From contig VXAZ01009468.1 in NCBI GenBank assembly GCA_013399875.1, positions 1,423,347 through 1,487,346 on the forward strand: a DNA stretch of 64,000 nt, given 5' to 3'. The stretch's first letter is position 1. Each line of letters opens with the position of its first letter. Position numbers and translations under genes: made by a program. The stretch is from Gymnorhina tibicen. Taxonomy: Eukaryota > Chordata > Aves > Passeriformes > Artamidae. Shown here in pieces: positions 24,776 to 36,000 of this stretch. The notes below the pieces were generated by a model. The model searched no databases. It was given only the letters and a program-made list of their open reading frames with translations, and was not told where the DNA came from.

Positions 24776-24953
24776 GATGCCTGTAACCATAGCAATGGCT
24801 CTGATGGAGGGTTCTCTGTTGTGCAGAGACCAGACAGTGGCAGCCGATGGTATCAGCACAGAGGAACATCCAGACAGGGCCACTGTGGATGATGAGTGGA
24901 TAATGGGAGAGCACACTCACAGCCCAGGCAGATGGCAATCCATAGCACCGGTG
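24776..24953 (+). other. Candidate 178-nt coding exon, unknown protein
   Basis: A pyrimidine-rich acceptor (TGGTCCCACTGCCCGCAG) and a strong donor (CCGGTG|GTAAGTCAG) bracket a segment open in one frame for 59 codons. That frame starts MPVTIAMALMEGSLLCRDQT and ends WQSIAPV (entry phase 1 nt, exit phase 0). A second frame reads CNHSNGSDGGFSVVQ but hits a TGA inside the segment. I recognise no domain. Composition is somewhat more GC-rich than the surroundings. It could be a lineage-specific or non-coding RNA exon, or chance. Confidence 0.2.
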
Positions 24954-25689
24954 GTAAGTCAGGTGGACAGCAGTGCTCAGATACCATGGGGATGGGCATG
25001 GGAAAGCAGTGGAAAGGGAAGAGAGGATGAATGAGGATGAATGTTCAGCTGACTAAAATGTGAACACACCCAGATGTCACTATACACCATACCTAATAGA
25101 ACTCTATACCCTCAGTTTAACTCCTGCTTAGTCCATCCAGGTTTTCCAGCTCTGAGATGGGGCTGGAGGAAAGCTGGGATGAGGCCCCATGAGTTGAAAC
25201 ATTTTGGGAGCACACTGAGGAGAGCACAGACCACTGCATTTGTATGAGTTGTATCCGGGCTGGAGATGGTGCCTTTATGTGAGCGTCTGAGAACAAACCA
25301 GGCACCAAAGCACACAGAGTTTGTTATAGGCAGCTCTTAATGCAATATGACATCCCTGCTGACCAGTGGGTACTAACATCTCATGTACTCCAGCTCTTAT
25401 ACACTCCCATTTTTCATTCAGGGGAGTGGGGGCCCAGGTAGAATGGAGTTTCTTTGAGCCTAAGGGCACCACCACAAGTCCCTTAGACACCAGGCAAGCC
25501 CTGCATTTGTGTAGATATCCCCTCTGACAGCTTCTTCTGTTTTTAAGAGATGTAGTCTTTAATACTGCACCATTGGGTGGAACATCTTTTTTTAAAATCT
25601 GCTCACATGCACACGTACACAGAGGATAAAATACAAGTGGGGAAAAAGAAATCACAAAAAGGACTCTATTTATCAAAAAAACAATGGCT

Positions 25690-25850
25690 CAGTAGTGGCA
25701 GTGAAATAGAGATATTGTTACTTAGCGATAATAAGGGAAAAAAGCCATTGTCAAAATGATAAGGCCATTTCTGTTGTCTCCCCAAGTGATAATATCTCTG
25801 CTACCACTAGTGCCTGAGTATTGTTAGGATATTTCATGGCAAGTGTTAGA
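25690..25850. promoter_or_regulatory. Putative conserved element with GATA and SOX-like sites
   Basis: Complex AT-rich sequence with several GATA cores (GCGATAATAAGG, ATGATAAGG, GTGATAATATC) and a CCATTGTC SOX-type word inside about 110 bp. No repeat or open frame is involved. Enhancer function is inferred. Confidence 0.28.
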
Positions 25851-26366
25851 CAGAATAAGTTATTCACTGAGCCCACAGCAAACTCCGAAGCCTCCAACTT
25901 CACCTCCCCCCATATCCCTGTTCACACAACAGCATCTTCTTTAATACCTTTGCAGCAGTGGTTTCTATTCCCCGTGGCTTTTCATCTGCTTCTGTTTAAA
26001 TATAACACTGCTACCGAGTCAGTTGACAAGGTACCTTTCACTGATAAGTAGCCCAACTTTGTCTTGCAATAGGTCATCAGAAAGCCAGATTATCACATCT
26101 TGAATAGTGCAGGAAATGCTGGTAAAAGTGCCAGTGAAATGAGTTAGGGTAAAGAAAGAAAAAAAAAAAGGGAAAAAAAGTAATAACATTGCAACAGGAA
26201 CACAGAGAGCAGCAGAAAATCTCTATCAGACGCCCCGATGATCTTGTAGAGTCTAGAGATAAAATTTACCCGTCCACTCAGGAGCAGAGGTTGTCCTCCT
26301 GTAGGGCTTTGACACAAAGGTGCCTTCAGTGGAGCTTTCATTCTCTCATTGCAGGGGGAGAAGAGC

Positions 26367-26417
26367 CAGCCCCAGGGCAGGTCCAGCCCCAGGGCAGGTC
26401 CAGCCCCAGGGCAGCTC
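26367..26417 (+). repeat. 17-bp minisatellite, 3 copies
   Basis: Three tandem copies of CAGCCCCAGGGCAGGTC at 26367-26383, 26384-26400 and 26401-26417, the last with GCAGCTC in place of GCAGGTC. A partial degenerate fourth copy may follow. GC-rich. The unit is not a multiple of three, so any frame through it changes with each copy. Confidence 0.9.
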
Positions 26418-27351
26418 CGGCCCCACGGAAGCTTCAGCCGCTCCGTCCCAAGCAGGAGCCGGGCAGCAGAGGGAAGCTCAGCACTGCCTGGCCAGTCACT
26501 GCCTCCCTACAGCAGTAAACAGAAAGGGAGTGAAGAGAGGGAGAAAGTCTCATGCAGAGGACAAATACTCCTCTTTTGTTAAATATAATTTCCTTTTCTA
26601 TATATATCATCAACATCACCACCAGCTGATGGAAACCACAGGGTCCCTGTTGCCCGCAGCAGTGGTTCTGTAGAGGCTTTTTTATCTTGCAGACCATCAA
26701 GAAAAAGCAATGAGGGTTGGCAGAACAGTGCAAGGAGGATTTAAACCACCACAGAGGAGCCTCTTTGAGCAGAGGTTGTGTGCTGCCCACGCCAGCCATG
26801 AGAAGCTCTGCAGGTCTAGGAGTCACTGCTTGGAAAACAATGCTTTCCAACAGCTCCTGCAGGAGGGAGAGTAAGCAAACCAGGAAAAATTATCCAGGCT
26901 AATAAATCTAAAAGCAGCCTCATCCCCTCCAGGGAACAAGGATCATGATTTTGTACTGGGTCACACATCAATGTCCCCACTGTTTGGGGCCAGCAGCCTG
27001 TTTTTCTGCCCGTGTTCTGGGAGCCAACATTCTACCAGGGGCTGTGTCTTAGAAGGAATGGCACAGGGAAAATACAGTGTCCCGGGCAAGAGACACACAG
27101 TTCCTTGTCTCAAATGCCATTCCTAAAATCTGGGAAGGCATAGTGTCCTGGAGACTTCCTTCCAATTCTGAAAAAAGGTCTGTTTTCCAGAATTGTCCTG
27201 GCCACTGAAGATACACAGTATTATGTCTAATTTTTAAGCACAACTTACAGCCAGTCAATAAGGAAAATTCCAAATCTTGGAAGAGAAAATTGCTCAAATT
27301 ATAAACTTTTGGTGCTTAATATTTAGTAATTCATGGGAAAAAAAACCAAAA

Positions 27352-27378
27352 AACAACAACAACAACAACAACAACAAC
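27352..27378. repeat. (AAC)9 microsatellite in A-rich flank
   Basis: Nine exact AAC units inside a longer A-rich, C-spotted stretch (27336-27430). It resembles an expanded A-rich region, with no retroposon body visible beside it. Confidence 0.9.
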
Positions 27379-28244
27379 AAACAAAAACAAAAAAGAAAGA
27401 AATAAACAAAACAAAAGCCACACAAAAAAAGCAGCAATGCAAGCACAGAGCCATCTTCCTCACTTTTCTCTACCTTGGCTGAATGTAAGGAAACTGAGTT
27501 CCTGGCACACTTTTATGAGCCTCACTTTAAAAAGCCTTTGTTGAAGGTGGATCTTTGCCCTGTCCTCTGCAAAAACATGAGCAGCCCCAGGCAAGTAAAA
27601 TGCAGATTGTAGCTGGATGGCCAGCGTGCAGCCAGCTCTGGGGCTGGGACGTGGCACTTCATCACCCGCACAGCACACATGGCTCCGGAGTGAGGACTGT
27701 GCCTGCCCACCTGGGCAGAGCCGTGATAAATGTTTACAAATTATCTTCTCAAATGCTTTCACCCCTTTCTTTGGAGGCAGCTAGTGATGCTGCCAAAAAT
27801 AAATGAATAAACAAAAAGATCAGCATCCCGCAAGCTCCCCATGGAAGGTGACATGGGAAGCTTCAGCAGCAAAGGCTGTGGAGGAAACAGCCTGGAGAAG
27901 GTTTGGGGTTTTTTTCTTTTTTTTTTTTTTAAATAAATATTTGAGGCACAGCATGGGAGTTGAGCAGCAGTGTGGTAAGTATATCAAACACAGAGAATCC
28001 CCAGATTATCCGCTCTGAAGGTATTAGCTGGCTATGGAAAACAGCCATCTTCAACCTATGGAATTAGGAAGGGTGCAAAAATATGGAAAAGTAATAAATA
28101 AGGTGTGAAACAGCATCAGGAATAAAACAATCCCTAACAAGCCATCTGAATAAACAGGATGAGAAAAATCAGCATTGCTGCTGCTGCTGGTGCTGGCTGG
28201 CTCCCTTCTCCAGTCATTCTCTCTATCCCTTTCCTGCACCCTTA

Positions 28245-28376
28245 CCTGCTTTTGAAATCAAGCTGGCAGAGTGCTGTGCAGCTAATCAGGATGGGGGGCA
28301 GCTGCTCTCTTCAAACAGTTCCTGAAATGCCTCACTGAAGTCCTCCATCTCCTCTTTGTCTTCAGTTTGCATCTTC
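28245..28376 (-). CDS. Candidate terminal coding exon with acidic C-terminus
   Basis: On the minus strand, an acceptor-like GGTTTTTAAAGGCCTCAG precedes a frame open from 28375 to a TGA at 28288-28286. It reads K, then MQTEDKEEMEDFSEAFQELF and EESSCPPS. The composition is strongly protein-like: acidic, with hydrophobic residues spaced as in an amphipathic helix (F.EAFQELFEE) and a short polar tail. The only frame entering at this acceptor without an early stop is this one, and an in-frame TAA lies about 45 bp upstream. A perfect donor CAG|GTAAGG follows the stop by about 41 nt, so splicing would be inside a 3' untranslated region, or a different upstream acceptor is used. I do not recognise the protein. 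It may be the 3' coding exon of an unannotated gene, or a 28-codon chance frame. Confidence 0.3.
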
Positions 28377-28379
28377 CTG

Positions 28380-31300
28380 AGGCCTTTAAAAACCAGGGTG
28401 TAACGTGGAGTTTAACAGTTGGCAAATGCAGATTTAAAGTGAGCTTGTGCATTTGCAGATTGATCCCAGAATGATCAAAGATAAATAATCTCCCCAGTGC
28501 TCCTTTGTAAAAACTAATGAAACCTGGGGGGGAGAGGGAGGGAGACAGTGCAAAGCAGGGTTCTGGTTTCCTGAATTTTTTTGATCACTTCATTGCAATT
28601 ACTAAAAGAATTTTTCCCACCCATCCCCCTCTTCCTGGCACCCTCATTCCCCTCATCTCCAGTAAATACATTTAGATAATTAGACCCACTGCATTTAACC
28701 TGGTAAAAACAGCTCCCCATTAGTGCAGCACCCTCTGGTTTGGCTGTCTGTGCTCGTCCTTCACATACTTCATGGGCAAGTGCACACTGGGCAATGAGTG
28801 TGGGTGACCTCAAGGAATGGAAAAGGTTCATTTCCCTCCCCGAAAAGCTCCTGTCCCAGCTGAGGCTTCCCTTCCCTCTCCTGGTGCCGTGAGCTGGGTG
28901 AGCTCTGCTACAGCTCAGGCACTGGCAGGGCCCAGAACTCTGCTCCTCCCAGAGTGGAAAGGGGAAAACTCCTGACCCAGCCTTTGCTCTCATTTGTCAT
29001 TCTTGGGCATCCTGATGGATCTTGGAGGGGGCTGATACTGTTTTCACAGAAAACTCTGATTTGGCACAATCCCTGGAAATTAAATAAAACTACAAAATTA
29101 ATGGTGCTATTAATGCCATCCCTGGGAGGAATAAAATGTCTCAGAGGAATCTTTGGTTAGCTTTTTAGCCTGCGGCCCTTCCTGACATCTTCAGGTTACC
29201 TATCCTGCTCACACAGTGCTGTAATGAGCATCATTTCCAGATCAGCCATAAGGGGCACTGAAGGATATCTTCTGAAAGTTCATGCTACTCTCTTAGCTTT
29301 GCTAATTCATTAAGCAGAAGGCAGACAGAAATACTGCTTGGAGAACAACCATGGAAGATTACAAATCCCTGAGTTTAAAGCCTTTCCTTTCCAAACTTCT
29401 AATAATTTTTCAGTGTTCATAGGCTGTGCATAGCCAGACAGATTCTGTGTCCATAGATTCAGTGTTTCATACTCTGAAAATCTTTAGTTCTGCCTTTCAC
29501 ACAGGGAAGAGACTCATAAGGAAACAGAGCACTTTTAATTCATGCTCTCCATGAACATCTGAACCAACACCAGGACCAAATCCAGGCAACGGCACAGTAT
29601 GCCCATTTTCCCTGTGGGCTGCTCCCAACTCCGGAAACAAATTGCAGTGCCAGCGCTTGCAGAGCTGGACCCAGTCTAAGCTTCACACGTGAGCTACTGC
29701 CACATTCAAATGTACTTGGTAAAATAAAGAATTCATAATGGTACCTCTCCCACCAAAGCAGAAGTGACCTGAAGACTTTGATCCTGTAGTCTCTGATAGC
29801 TGTTTAGACTCTACAAATATGCCTGGCACTTTGGTCTCCGCTGGATTTGATAAACTTTATCCAAACTTCAGAAATCATCTCTGAATATTGATAGGGAGGT
29901 TTTAGTGGAAGCATTCAGCTAAAAACAAGCCAGCAGAAGTGAGGGAAAGAAGGGAAAGAAAACATTAGAAAGGGTCATGGCTGGATTTGCTGAACAAATG
30001 AGCTGTCTGGTGACTATGAGATCTCATCATACTCCTCTCAATTTTGTTGTAGGAAGCAGTGTAAGACAATGAGTGACCTTCAAATACAGTGTGGAAATAC
30101 GCAGGCTGACTCCCAACAAGAAAACCCTCCTAAAAGGGTATAATCAGTTTTCCCCAAAGGAGATCTTTTTCTATGCTGCTGTTTAATCTCTCCTACCATA
30201 TAGCTGTGTGTACTTTTAAAATAGATCGATCATGTATTTGAAAAAAAAAAAAAGGAGGCTGCGTGAGGAGGTTGGTGCCTGCAACATCAGCTGGAGTGGA
30301 ACAGGGGATTGATCAGAGGCAGGCACAGCTGGCCTGTCAAATCTTCGAGCTGTGTGGTACAGGCAGTGCAGGTATGGATATCCAGGCAGGCAATACATGC
30401 AGATCCACTGCTGAGCATCCCACCAGCTGCATTCAGCCAGCCCTCCCCATCCCTTCACATCTCATTAGTGTTGTGCTTGCTGTAACCACTCATCGAGGCC
30501 ACAGGGACTGGAGGCTGCTCGGGAATGAGGGATGAGGAAATCCCCCTGCCCAAAGCTTTTGCTCCCAAAACCAACAAGGCAAATGATGCTGGGAAGGTGG
30601 GAATCAGCCCTGGGTTGGAGGAAGAGGCTTCAGCCTCACACTGCAGAGGTGGTTTATAAGAAACCACTCAGCCACTTCCCATTCACTTCTGATTCGATTT
30701 AACTGTTCAGTTCTAAAATGGTTTCAAGTCAGAGCAGGGGAATCATTCCCACTAAAGAGATATGCAGAAGATTTTTGAAGCTAAATTTACCCAAGGCCAG
30801 AATCATCTGAGAGAGGTCATTTTTCTCCAGGGTTTAGAATGACCAACCCCTTTAAGCAGTTATATCAGGTCCTGACCCTGAGTTCCTTTCCCTCAGTTTG
30901 AAGCCTTTTACCTGTGTCCCTTAGGGTTTAATTTTCACCCTGATTTTATAAGTGAGGAAGAGTGTGGGCTGGGTCTCTCTCAGATCTGTTTCATCCGCTG
31001 CATCCACCTTGATATTAAGACAATATGTCCCTGAACAATTACAAATTAAATCCCAGACTGGTCAGTGCAGGATCAGACACAGACACAGTCTAACTTTACT
31101 TACTATGGTTTACTTTTTTCCTTGTTGTCTTCTGACAAACAGGTCCCTGGGCTTTTTGATTTATACTTTACCATCTGAAATGCATAAAAGATGTGGCGCT
31201 TTTGCTCCTCCATGAATCTTCCACAATTTTGTTCAAAATTTTACTGAAGATGACATGACAAATTACTGCCTGAGTCAATTTGTGCTGGAGGAGGGCACCA

Positions 31301-32595
31301 TTAAAAAAACAGAAGACTTGTGACACAAAAAAAATTAAAGAGAGGGTGGGGGAAACAACGAGCTCACGACCTCTTTGAATATGTCACACTCCAAAGGCAG
31401 TGCTACCAGGATGAGACTGGCAGACTAATTACCCACACAGCAGATTCGCTGATTTAGGGGGAAGGAAGAACTCAAAAGCTCATCTGACCCATTCAGTAGG
31501 ACTGCTCTATTTCTTGTTATCAATTTTGGAGAGGGCAGAGGAGCAGAAGGAGGTAGGGTAGTTCGCAGCATCACTCAGGCTAAGCCTCTACAGCCTTCCC
31601 ATGTCTCCATTGCTGTAACTGTGCCCTGGTCCCCTCCTCTGGCAGCCCCTTCTTGTTTCCTCATCTGACACTAACCCCAAACTTCATGGGCAGGTACTTC
31701 ACTGTTTGCACCGTATAAAGGAGGTTTTTGTCTTTGGTGCAGCTAAGAACAGTCAAGTAACAACAGGTAATTTGATATAAAGGGCAAAATAAATGTGTAA
31801 CATGTTCATTTTATTTTCCCAATGAAAAGCACCATGGTAAGCAGTATTATTATGAGTCACGTTGCCATGTGTTCCTTCTCCCACGTCTTTCAAAGGTGTT
31901 GGAAGGAGAGCTGGTTTCTGTAGTGAATAGTGTCCCTGGTGTTTGCTTCTGTATCTTGTTTCAACACTTTCTGCAGACAGAAAACTTGTATCCCTGCTGC
32001 AGTCCTGGGGACATTTTTCTTAGTAAACAGCGATTTTCACCGCAAATGCCAAGGTATCAGCTGGGATCAAATTCTGAAATACTTGTGAAAATATCTGATT
32101 TCACACATGGCTGCTAGCAAAGTAAATATTAGCTAGGTTACGCACGGTCCTGGATAACACTTGGATCTGGTTATGTTTGGTCTCTATCGGTCCTACAGGA
32201 ATTTTGCCCTATTTATTTTCTTTACTAGATCCATAGCCATTCTGAAGTGCTTGATGTCATGTTAATTTAGTGTTTCAATTTCTCACCTAGAACCGAATCA
32301 TTTCAGGGGTGACTTTGTACTTTACCTTTCACTTCCTGAGAAAATCTGTCGCAAATGGTACTTTCGCACACAGATTACACATTTCAGCAATTAGAAGATT
32401 GTGAGGATTATTGCTGTTTACACTTGGCTTACTGGGAAAAGAAAATGTGAAAGAACACATGGGGTTTAGCACAAGGAAAATCCAGTGATCTTTTAAAATC
32501 ACTGCACTAGGCTTAACAGATGCACCCTGCCTAGATGTGCCTGGAGTGCTGCTGAATTTACAATACACAGAATGTCTGGCTTTAAAAGTCTTCTA
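28380..32595. other. Unique non-coding sequence, no gene seen
   Basis: No convincing exon. The 159-codon minus frame at 28514-28993 lacks domains and is fed by GC-richer sequence. A14-type runs occur near 30240. Nothing else is supportable. Confidence 0.58.
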
Positions 32596-32601
32596 TTTTA
32601 G

Positions 32602-32694
32602 GTACAGTGACTGCAGGACACAGTTGCTGTGCTAGCAAATGTACCAAGTGTACCTTAATGGGCATGGTCTGCTGTGCACCCAACCTGTGTCCAG
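32602..32694 (+). other. Candidate cysteine-rich 93-nt exon
   Basis: An acceptor-like TCTTCTATTTTAG and a consensus donor (CCAG|GTAAGA) bound a 93-nt segment. Read in the one open frame, it encodes 30 codons with 7 cysteines, including HSCCASKCTKC and VCCAPNLCP. Entry and exit phases are both 1, so it is a symmetric exon that can be inserted or skipped without frameshift, as is common for extracellular cysteine-rich modules. I cannot match the spacing to EGF, TNFR, VWC or keratin-associated families. An isolated 30-codon frame could be chance. Confidence 0.2.
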
Positions 32695-32892
32695 GTAAGA
32701 GCCAGCTTGGCTCACAGCCAGATCTCCTCCAACCATGTTAAATTGCAGCATTTACCCAGCAGCTGCTTCCGTGGAGGCTTCCTGTGGAAAGCCCTGCAAG
32801 GTGTGTTGCATTCTAAGCCCACCTGGAATTCATGTGATCTCAAGATATTCCCATTAAGACTTCCTCAGACCTTCCTAGCACACTGTTAATTT

Positions 32893-33010
32893 TCAGAACA
32901 TTTCAGTTGGAAAGGGCTTCCTGAACTATTGAGTCCCAGCCCTGTGTTACTGCCAGCACCAGGTCATTCAGCACAACTTTGACCTGACTGTCCCTTCGGA
33001 AGAGGAGGTG
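32893..33010 (-). mobile_element. Degraded CR1 fragment, antisense
   Basis: The plus strand starts CAGAACATTTCAGTTGGAAA and continues with GAGTCCCAGCCCTG and a CCAGCACCAGGTCATTCA word. This is the pattern of a reverse-complemented CR1 3' end (CAGAATCATTCAGGTTGGAA...GAGTCCAAC). It is diverged, so it is an old copy. The right boundary is approximate. Confidence 0.5.
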
Positions 33011-33014
33011 GTGA

Positions 33015-36000
33015 CATAACATGGTGGATCTAACGATGAGAACATCTTAACTGCCTCCTAAATTTACCTGTAGGGGACTTGGTACCCTTTTTCCTATTTG
33101 AAAGACATTTCTAGCACCTGCATATTCCTTTACTCACGTCTGTTGATCCCCATTCTGGTGTTCATCTCTCAGACCTCTTTTACCCCTCCTGCAAGAAAAG
33201 AGCAGCCCGGTAAACAGAGCGTAATGGAAAGTCTGGGACTAATAGGGAGAGATTTTACCCTTCTTTCTTTCAGAGCTGGAGAGAGACAGGCCCTGGAGAG
33301 GGAGGAACTGGCTGGAGGAGAGAGCCTTCCCAAAGCAACTGAGCAAGCAAGCAGGGATGTCAGATCACCCCGGCTCTCCGATGGCTGCTGCTCTAAGGAG
33401 GATGTTTTGGGTGCAGGGAAGAGTTGTGCACCTCAAGGCAGTGCCAGGGAGTGCTGGGACAGCAGCTGAGAGAGGCGGTGGCTCAACTGGTCCCAGTTTA
33501 AGTGGGAGCCACCGGTGCTACCGCAAATCAGTGTCAGCAGAGGCCAAGTCCAGATGCACGAGTCCAAACAGGTGCAGGAAACAGCAGCAACCGCAGACCT
33601 GCGCAGGGCAGCAGAGCCTGGGGAGAAAGCAGGAAGGAGAAACGGGGTCCTCTTGAAACCTGGCCTGAGATGAACTTCTGGATGGCCCTTGGGTTAGAGC
33701 GCTGTCCCCCCTGCATTTGCACCTAACAGCTGGTCTCCACATACACCTTCACCTGACTTGGTCCTTCCCCTCCCCAGTTCCCACCTCTGTCCATTTTTAA
33801 CTGTCTCACAGCTGAACACAGCACGAAATCCATGCCCGCCCCCTCCACTATTCCAAACACCCCCTTCTCTTGAATTCCTTTTTTCCATGAGCAGCAGTTG
33901 GGGACACAGATTGCCTGAAAGCCGTGATGCAGTACAAACAATACCGTAAATAGACTTCAAATGACCCAACAGGAGCCTGGTACCCCTGAAAGATCAAAAC
34001 CATTTTTCTCACTTCTTCACACAAAGAAACAAAGAAGCCACCTGCTCTTGCATGCCTGCAGCAATCTCTGCCTGATAGGGTTCTCTGCAACAACCTCCCC
34101 ATTCCCTTGCTCCAAAGCTTCCCTTCTACCCACCTTAAAGCCCCTGAGATTCGTGCCATGTCCATGTCTTCTCTGCTAACCTGGTGATGGACAGCACTGC
34201 CCTCAGCATCCTGGATGTGCATTCACTTCCCTTCTCTACTGTGTCACTGGAGGGGGCTGTAACCTTCCACGGTTGCTTTGTTTTACTGGAAGTAGTGCTC
34301 CCCATCCTCCAAACTCCTCCTAGCTTGGTTTATCTATTCTATACACATGCTGCTCTCTAATAACTGTAGTGCAAGCCCAGTAGCAGATTTTGTCATCTTT
34401 CAGGAGGTAGCTGATAAATTAGATTGGATGTTCAGTCCCATCACGGAGCAGCAGACCTGTAGGACCTCTGGTGCCTGCGACTTCACCCTGGGCACACAGG
34501 CACAGTCCTCATTTAACCCTGAGACTTTTTACCCCTTCCTCATTATTACTGTGTAGCAATTCCTGAGCAGAGTAAGCTGTCCTGTTAAAATGGCAACTAA
34601 ACCAGGTGTCTGGCATTTTTGGTTACCCTGAGCCTGGCTGAACTCAGAAGAGTGGCCCTTTCCATTGCCCAGTTTCACACATGTGGAAACGGGGCTTCAA
34701 GAAAGGACAATACTTTCAAGGCTTCTCTTAAAACAAGAGATGCTTAACAAGTCATCCACTCCTTTCACCTTCAGTTCCTCTCCTGGAAGGAGGCATGGAT
34801 CACAACGTGCCCAGGGGAAAAGGCTGTCCAGGAAGGCTCCTTTTCTTTAGGCTTATAGATGAAGCATCTAAAGAAACTCAACAGCACTGGGACCTGTCCA
34901 GCCTGCCAGGAAAGAAAAAACATTGGCAGACACCACTGCACAGCCCAGATGATCCCATATGCCTGGGCTCGAATTCATGCCCTGCTCCAGAAGTTCAAGG
35001 GTATTGAGATCAGATGTTTTGATTGACCTCATTATATATAAAGGAACCATCTGCAATAGCTCAGATCTGGCTCCAAGCTTCTTCCAAGTCCAGGTTTGGG
35101 ATTTTGATTTGAACCTCCTCCTAACTCATTCAAACACTGCCAGGGCACAATGAAAGTATGGTGCAAGATACCAAGAATCCTTTCTTGTAGCCAAGCTGAG
35201 CTCAGCTCCTACTCTAAATCCCTAATTCTAAACTGGCTTTCAGGTGTGCCCACCGTCCTATGGCTCCCCTGCAAACCACAGCCTCCCCCTCCTTGCCTAT
35301 TTTACACCTTTCTGCCACACTAAGGAGCGTCTCTGAATGCCTATGAATAGAGTATATAAACCCAAAAAACAGTGAGTGGTGATGCATATATGAACTGTCT
35401 CTACTTGCAAAGGTATGTGGCAAGGGATCCCTTCCAAAGCAAATGTGGGAGATCAACAGATTCAGCACACTCCCAGATTCCCTGTAGGTCTCACAGAGGC
35501 AAAACATTTCATAAACAGTGAGCAGCTGTGACAAGAGACCTTTTCTCTTTCCTTTATTCCTGAAAAAAGAATTGCATCTTTGAGATCCCATTGACAGCCA
35601 TCCTCCCTTAACAATCTGCTTGACTCAACACAGGCCATGCTCTTGAGACTTGTTAAGGGAGGGGTGGGAAAGACATCTCTACACTGTTCTCTTCTTTCCT
35701 CCTTTCTTTAATCAAAGAAAGAAAACGGGGGAAAAAAGAAGAAAAGAAAAAAAAAACCAAGGAGGAGGAGGGGAACCAGCAGCCCCCTCCTCCCTACTCC
35801 TTGGCTTTCTCCCCTATCTTCCTGGCTGTCAGATGCTCTGACATTCCCTGCACGTAAGTGTTTTGCTTCAAAAGTTAGAAGAGAGGGAGAAAGAGAAACT
35901 GCATTGCACAGTCCCTGTTGATAAGGTTCAAAGCAGACAGAGATGCCTCAGAAGCACATGTGGTCTCTCCCTCTCTCCCTGTTACAAGAGAAAAAAGAAG

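Larger units (their letters stand above)
23820..25685. other. Mixed unique sequence holding two exon-like segments and a microsatellite
   Basis: An (AG)n(TG)n dinucleotide run lies at 24092-24116. The exon-like segments at 24430-24460 (minus) and 24776-24953 (plus) are described separately. Nothing else is supportable. Confidence 0.5.
25855..28240. other. Unique sequence with two short tandem repeats
   Basis: Contains the 17-bp minisatellite at 26367-26417, the (AAC)9 array at 27352-27378 and a poly-T run near 27914-27931. A GC-richer patch surrounds the minisatellite. No gene is recognised. Confidence 0.55.
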
